A stretch of DNA of 27,756 nt from REEB95 sp050729555. Its GTDB lineage: Bacteria > Pseudomonadota > Alphaproteobacteria > ATCC43930 > CGMCC-115725. The notes beneath the pieces were generated by a model, which did no database searches, was not told where the DNA came from, and worked only from the letters and a program-made list of their open reading frames with translations. Within the stretch, counting starts at the first letter, position 1, and each line of letters opens with the position of its first letter. Of this stretch, positions 24,902 through 27,756 are shown piece by piece. The stretch lies in assembly GCA_050729555.1 (NCBI GenBank), contig JBOHLR010000013.1, forward strand, positions 1 to 27,756, read 5' to 3'. The position numbers and the translations under genes are program-made.

Positions 24902-25978
24902 ATGGCAGACAAGACCCCGTTCGACGCCAAGCTCGACCGCCTGGTGGCGCGCCACGCCGAATTGAGCGCCGCCATGGCCGATCCGGCGCGCACCGGCGAG
25001 TTCGCCAAGCTCGCCAAGGAATACAGCGAGCTGACGTCCATCGTCGAAGCGATAACAGCGCTGCGCCGGATCGAGGCCGAGCGGCAATCGCTTGAAGAGC
25101 TTGCCGGCAGCGGCGATGCCGAGATGAAGAAGCTCGCCGAGATCGAGCTCGACTCGGTCAAAAAGCGCCTTCCCGTGCTCGAAGAGCAGGTCAAGACGCT
25201 GCTCCTGCCCAAGGACGAAGCCGACGAAAAGAACGCCATCCTCGAAGTCCGCGCCGGCACCGGCGGCGAGGAAGCGGCGCTGTTCGCCGCCGAGCTCTTC
25301 CGCATGTATCAGCGCTATGCCGCGCTCAAGGGTTGGCGCGTCGAGTTGCTTGAATTGTCGGAAACCGGCCTTGGCGGGCTCAAGGAAGGCATCGCTTCGA
25401 TCAGCGGCCGCGGCGTCTTTGCGCGCCTCAAGTTCGAATCGGGCGTTCACCGTGTGCAGCGCGTGCCGGCGACCGAAGGCTCCGGCCGCATCCATACCTC
25501 GGCCGCGACGATCGCCGTGCTTCCCGAAGCCGAGGAAGTCGACGTCAAGATCGACGACAAGGATCTGCGCATCGACGTGTTCCGGTCATCGGGGCCGGGT
25601 GGCCAGTCGGTCAACACCACCGACAGCGCCGTGCGCATCACCCACATTCCGACCGGCCTTGTCGTCTCGCAGCAGGACGAGAAATCGCAGCACAAGAACA
25701 AGGCCAAGGCGATGAAGGTGCTGCGTGCGCGGCTTTACGAGCGCGAACGGCAGGCGCGCGAGGCCGAGCGCGCCGCATCGCGTAAAAGCCAGGTCGGCAC
25801 CGGCGATCGCTCCGAACGCATCCGCACCTATAATTTTCCGCAAGGCCGCGTCACCGACCATCGCATCAACCTGACGCTCTACAAAATCGCGCAGGTGATG
25901 GAAGGCGAGGCGCTCGACGAATTCATCGACGCGCTGCTCGCCGAAGACCGTGCTGCCAAGCTGGCGGAGGCCGAATGA
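24902..25978 (+). CDS. prfA: Peptide chain release factor 1
   Basis: A 358-residue RF1 that reads UAA and UAG stop codons and triggers peptide release. The catalytic GGQ is at 233-235 in SSGPGGQSVNTTDSAVRITH, exactly the E. coli numbering. The stop-codon-reading tripeptide is PAT (189-191) in GVHRVQRVPATEGSGRIHTS, the RF1 rather than RF2 form. Domain 1 is the helical N-terminal part (about 1-100). The ATG lies one base after the hisS stop. The stop overlaps the start of prmC, whose product methylates the GGQ glutamine, so the factor and its modifying enzyme are made together. RNDEKS-type C-terminal part (TGDRSERIRTYNFPQGRVTDH-like segment) is intact. Confidence 0.97.
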   Translation: MADKTPFDAKLDRLVARHAELSAAMADPARTGEFAKLAKEYSELTSIVEAITALRRIEAERQSLEELAGSGDAEMKKLAEIELDSVKKRLPVLEEQVKTLLLPKDEADEKNAILEVRAGTGGEEAALFAAELFRMYQRYAALKGWRVELLELSETGLGGLKEGIASISGRGVFARLKFESGVHRVQRVPATEGSGRIHTSAATIAVLPEAEEVDVKIDDKDLRIDVFRSSGPGGQSVNTTDSAVRITHIPTGLVVSQQDEKSQHKNKAKAMKVLRARLYERERQAREAERAASRKSQVGTGDRSERIRTYNFPQGRVTDHRINLTLYKIAQVMEGEALDEFIDALLAEDRAAKLAEAE

Positions 25979-26796
25979 CGATCGTTGTCGACGACGAAAT
26001 CACGACGACGGCGCATCAGCTCGCCGCTGCTGGCATCGCCAATCCGCGGCACGAGGCGCGGTTGTTGCACGCGCTGGCGGCGGGCGACGGCGCACGGCTG
26101 GCCGACTATGTCCGTCGCCGCGTCGCGCACGAACCCTATTCGCGGATTCGCGGCGCGCGCGAGTTCTGGAGTCTCGATTTCGCGCTGTCGCCCGACACGC
26201 TCGATCCGCGGCCCGACAGCGAGACCCTGATCGAAGCGGCGCTCGCCGTGCTGCCGAACCGCACCGCGCCGCTGCGCGTCGTCGATCTCGGCACCGGCAC
26301 CGGTGCGCTGTTGCTGGCGCTGCTCAGCGAATATCCGAACGCCACCGGCCTTGGTGTCGACATTCTGCCGGGCGCCGTCGCGACTGCTGCGCGCAACGCC
26401 GCCGCGCTCGGCGTGGCCGATCGCGCGCAATTCGTCGCTGGCGATTGGGCCGCGATAAATTTGGATGCGGCCGATGTGATTCTGGCTAACCCACCCTATA
26501 TAGCTTCGAGCGAGATTGTCGCCTTGCCACGCGAGGTCGTGCATTTCGATCCGCGCCGTGCGCTCGACGGCGGCGGCGATGGCTTGATGGCCTACCGCAC
26601 GCTCGTGCCGGTGGTACGGCGGACCTTGAAGCCTGACGGCTGGGCGTTTTTCGAACTCGGCGCCGGTCAGGCGCAAGCGGTTGGGCGGCTCGTAACTGCG
26701 GGCAATTTGCGTGTTGCCGGCACGCGTCGCGACCTCGCCGGATGCGAACGGTGCCTTGCGATTCGTCAAGCGGAATCGGGCAAAAGCGGCGGTTAA
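25975..26796 (+). CDS. prmC: Release factor glutamine N5-methyltransferase PrmC (HemK)
   Basis: A 273-residue SAM-dependent enzyme that methylates the glutamine of the GGQ motif in RF1 and RF2. A small helical N-terminal domain (about 10-70, ending YSRIRGAREFWSLDF) is followed by the methyltransferase fold: substrate loop LDPRPDSETLIEAAL (76-90), SAM motif VVDLGTGTGALLLALL (102-117) and the diagnostic NPPY (172-175), then PHxD-like FDPRRALDGGGDGL. The start overlaps the prfA stop (ATGA). It is the last gene of the ispG-hisS-prfA-prmC run; 224 bases without a gene follow. Confidence 0.96.
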   Translation: MTIVVDDEITTTAHQLAAAGIANPRHEARLLHALAAGDGARLADYVRRRVAHEPYSRIRGAREFWSLDFALSPDTLDPRPDSETLIEAALAVLPNRTAPLRVVDLGTGTGALLLALLSEYPNATGLGVDILPGAVATAARNAAALGVADRAQFVAGDWAAINLDAADVILANPPYIASSEIVALPREVVHFDPRRALDGGGDGLMAYRTLVPVVRRTLKPDGWAFFELGAGQAQAVGRLVTAGNLRVAGTRRDLAGCERCLAIRQAESGKSGG

Positions 26797-27020
26797 CGGC
26801 CAAAAAAACAGGTTGGCTTCGGCGGTCATCCCGTCTAGGGTTACCTCGCCAAAAGCCAAGGAGCTCCGTGCTCCGCGCCTCAGGCGCATAAACCGCCCTT
26901 TATTCGATGAACCGCCGGCAGTTGCGCCGTGCGTAATTGGTTCATACCGCTTCGGACGCGGGGCGAAGCCGAAAAGGCACGATTGAAACTACTATCGATG
27001 ACTTCGACATCAAGGGACTC
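26797..27020 (+). other. 224-base gap between prmC and the DUF4167 gene with two small hairpins
   Basis: No convincing ORF is seen. GGAGC-TCCGT-GCTCC (26860-26874) and GCGCC-TCA-GGCGC (26875-26887) are adjacent small stem-loops that may end the prmC transcript. The rest probably contains the promoter and leader of the DUF4167 gene, but no clear -35/-10 pair stands out. The region is less GC-rich than its neighbours. Confidence 0.4.
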
Positions 27021-27620
27021 ATGAGACCAGGCCAGAAGAATCGCGGGCGTGGCGGTCGCAACATGATGGGCGGCCACCCCCAAAACCGGCAGGGCGGCGG
27101 GCGCCCGCCGCATCGCAGTCAAAGCTTCGATTCGAGCGGACCGAGCGTGAAGATCCGCGGCAACGCCTACCAGGTGTTCGAGCGCTATATCGCAATGGCG
27201 CGCGAAGCAGGTTCGGCCGGCGATCGCATCGCGGCGGAAAATCTCTACCAGCACGCCGAGCACTACTACCGCATCATGCAGGCGAACGGCGGCTTCGATA
27301 ATCAGGGCCAGCGCCCGATGACGCCGGCCGACAACGAAATGGCCGGTGGCGACGAGATGGATGGGCATGGTCAGCCAGGGCAGGGGCAAGGCCAGCCGCT
27401 ACACCAGCAGCAGCAACACCAGCAACACCAGCAGGCGCAGCAACCGCAGCACCAGCCGATGCCGCCGCAGCAGCACCAACCGCAGCATGCGAATCAGCAT
27501 CAGCCGCAACCGCCGCAGCCACAGCCCCAGGCCCAGCCGCCGCACCAGCCGTCGGCGTCGCCCGCCGGATCGGGCGCGCAGCCGCCGATGCCGCCGGTCG
27601 ATCCCGACTACAACGCCTGA
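27021..27620 (+). CDS. DUF4167 protein with Gln/His/Pro-rich tail
   Basis: A 199-residue protein of unknown function that is widespread in Alphaproteobacteria. The N-terminus is Arg/Gly/Asn-rich (RGRGGRN, residues 8-14), as in nucleic-acid-binding tails. The conserved core is VKIRGNAYQVFERYIAMAREA (about 43-63) followed by DRIAAENLYQHAEHYYRIMQA (about 68-88). From about residue 120 the chain is low complexity: long alternating Gln, His and Pro runs encoded by CAG/CAC/CCG repeats, including two copies of CAGCAACAC (27411-27428). AAGGGA before the ATG at 27021 supports this start over longer upstream readings. RNA binding or ribosome association is a guess from composition. Confidence 0.85.
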   Translation: MRPGQKNRGRGGRNMMGGHPQNRQGGGRPPHRSQSFDSSGPSVKIRGNAYQVFERYIAMAREAGSAGDRIAAENLYQHAEHYYRIMQANGGFDNQGQRPMTPADNEMAGGDEMDGHGQPGQGQGQPLHQQQQHQQHQQAQQPQHQPMPPQQHQPQHANQHQPQPPQPQPQAQPPHQPSASPAGSGAQPPMPPVDPDYNA

Positions 27621-27668
27621 CCCGCACGGCGTAGCCGCGTCTACCTGACCCGGACGGATCCCCTGGCC

Positions 27669-27690
27669 CGGCCGCCCTTGTCGGCGGCCG
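27669..27690 (+). terminator. GC-rich hairpin after the DUF4167 gene
   Basis: CGGCCGCC (27669-27676) and GGCGGCCG (27683-27690) form a perfect 8-bp stem with loop CTTGTC, 49 bases after the stop codon. No U-run follows. The loop itself is the -35 of the heat-shock-type promoter described next, so the site may serve both purposes. Confidence 0.5.
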
Positions 27691-27704
27691 AAATCACCCC
27701 ATAT
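27677..27704 (+). promoter_or_regulatory. RpoH (sigma32)-type promoter reading out of the window
   Basis: CTTGTC (27677-27682), 14 bases, then CCCCATAT (27697-27704) closely fit the sigma32 pattern (CTTGAA, 13-15 bases, CCCCATnT); the -10 element is a full match. The next gene is beyond the edge. In many alphaproteobacteria prmC-DUF4167 is followed by clpB, a heat-shock chaperone, which fits this promoter. Confidence 0.55.
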
Positions 27705-27756
27705 TTGTGTTCGAAGATGCGATTGCTGCTTCCAAGAAGGGCGGTTGTGTCGGTCA

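Noticed and set aside
27717..27756. ATG opening a frame to the right edge (MRLLLPRR...)
   Set aside because: It is only 13 codons long, has no ribosome-binding site, and would lie almost at the predicted transcription start of the heat-shock promoter.

Overview
The window is GC-rich, densely coded bacterial chromosome. It points to an alphaproteobacterium: it carries a GcrA-family cell-cycle regulator, a DUF4167 protein next to prmC, a single-PAS protein of the PAS_5 type, and a housekeeping block in an order I know from that class (ubiG divergent from lysC, ptsP, rodZ, ispG, hisS, prfA, prmC, DUF4167). I cannot name an order or genus. There are no rRNA, tRNA, CRISPR, transposase, integrase or phage genes, and no intergenic gap exceeds 300 bases.

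Left part (1-6723), aerobic benzoate degradation by the CoA-epoxide (box) route. A benzoate-CoA ligase is cut by the left edge on the minus strand. Next come a PAS protein and a family-4 glycosyltransferase, translationally coupled on the minus strand. A divergent promoter region then leads into boxC, boxB and a flavin reductase of the adrenodoxin/FprA type on the plus strand. The ligase makes benzoyl-CoA, BoxB epoxidises it and BoxC opens the ring. The usual reductase BoxA is not here. A cysteine-free NADPH-ferredoxin reductase sits in its place, which is the most interesting metabolic feature of the window.

Middle part (6757-16483). A histidine-kinase-like protein lacking a phospho-acceptor domain meets the end of a minus-strand run: tatA, a carboxymuconolactone-decarboxylase-family gene, queA, tgt, queF, queG. 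The last four cover preQ0 reduction, base exchange, epoxyqueuosine formation and its reduction to queuosine. A membrane-anchored, degenerate thermonuclease-like protein, gcrA with an inverted repeat in its leader, an MFS transporter, a two-domain cold-shock protein and ubiG follow.

Right part (16551-27756), plus strand. lysC, a FabK/nitronate-monooxygenase-like flavoprotein and ptsP are joined by overlapping stop/start codons. rodZ, ispG, hisS, prfA and prmC follow with little or no spacing, then the DUF4167 gene. The final 90 bases hold a hairpin and a good match to a heat-shock (RpoH) promoter pointing out of the window, consistent with clpB as the next gene.

Functions rest on motifs read by eye from translations. 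No alignment or database search was run. Promoter and terminator calls are pattern matches with modest confidence.
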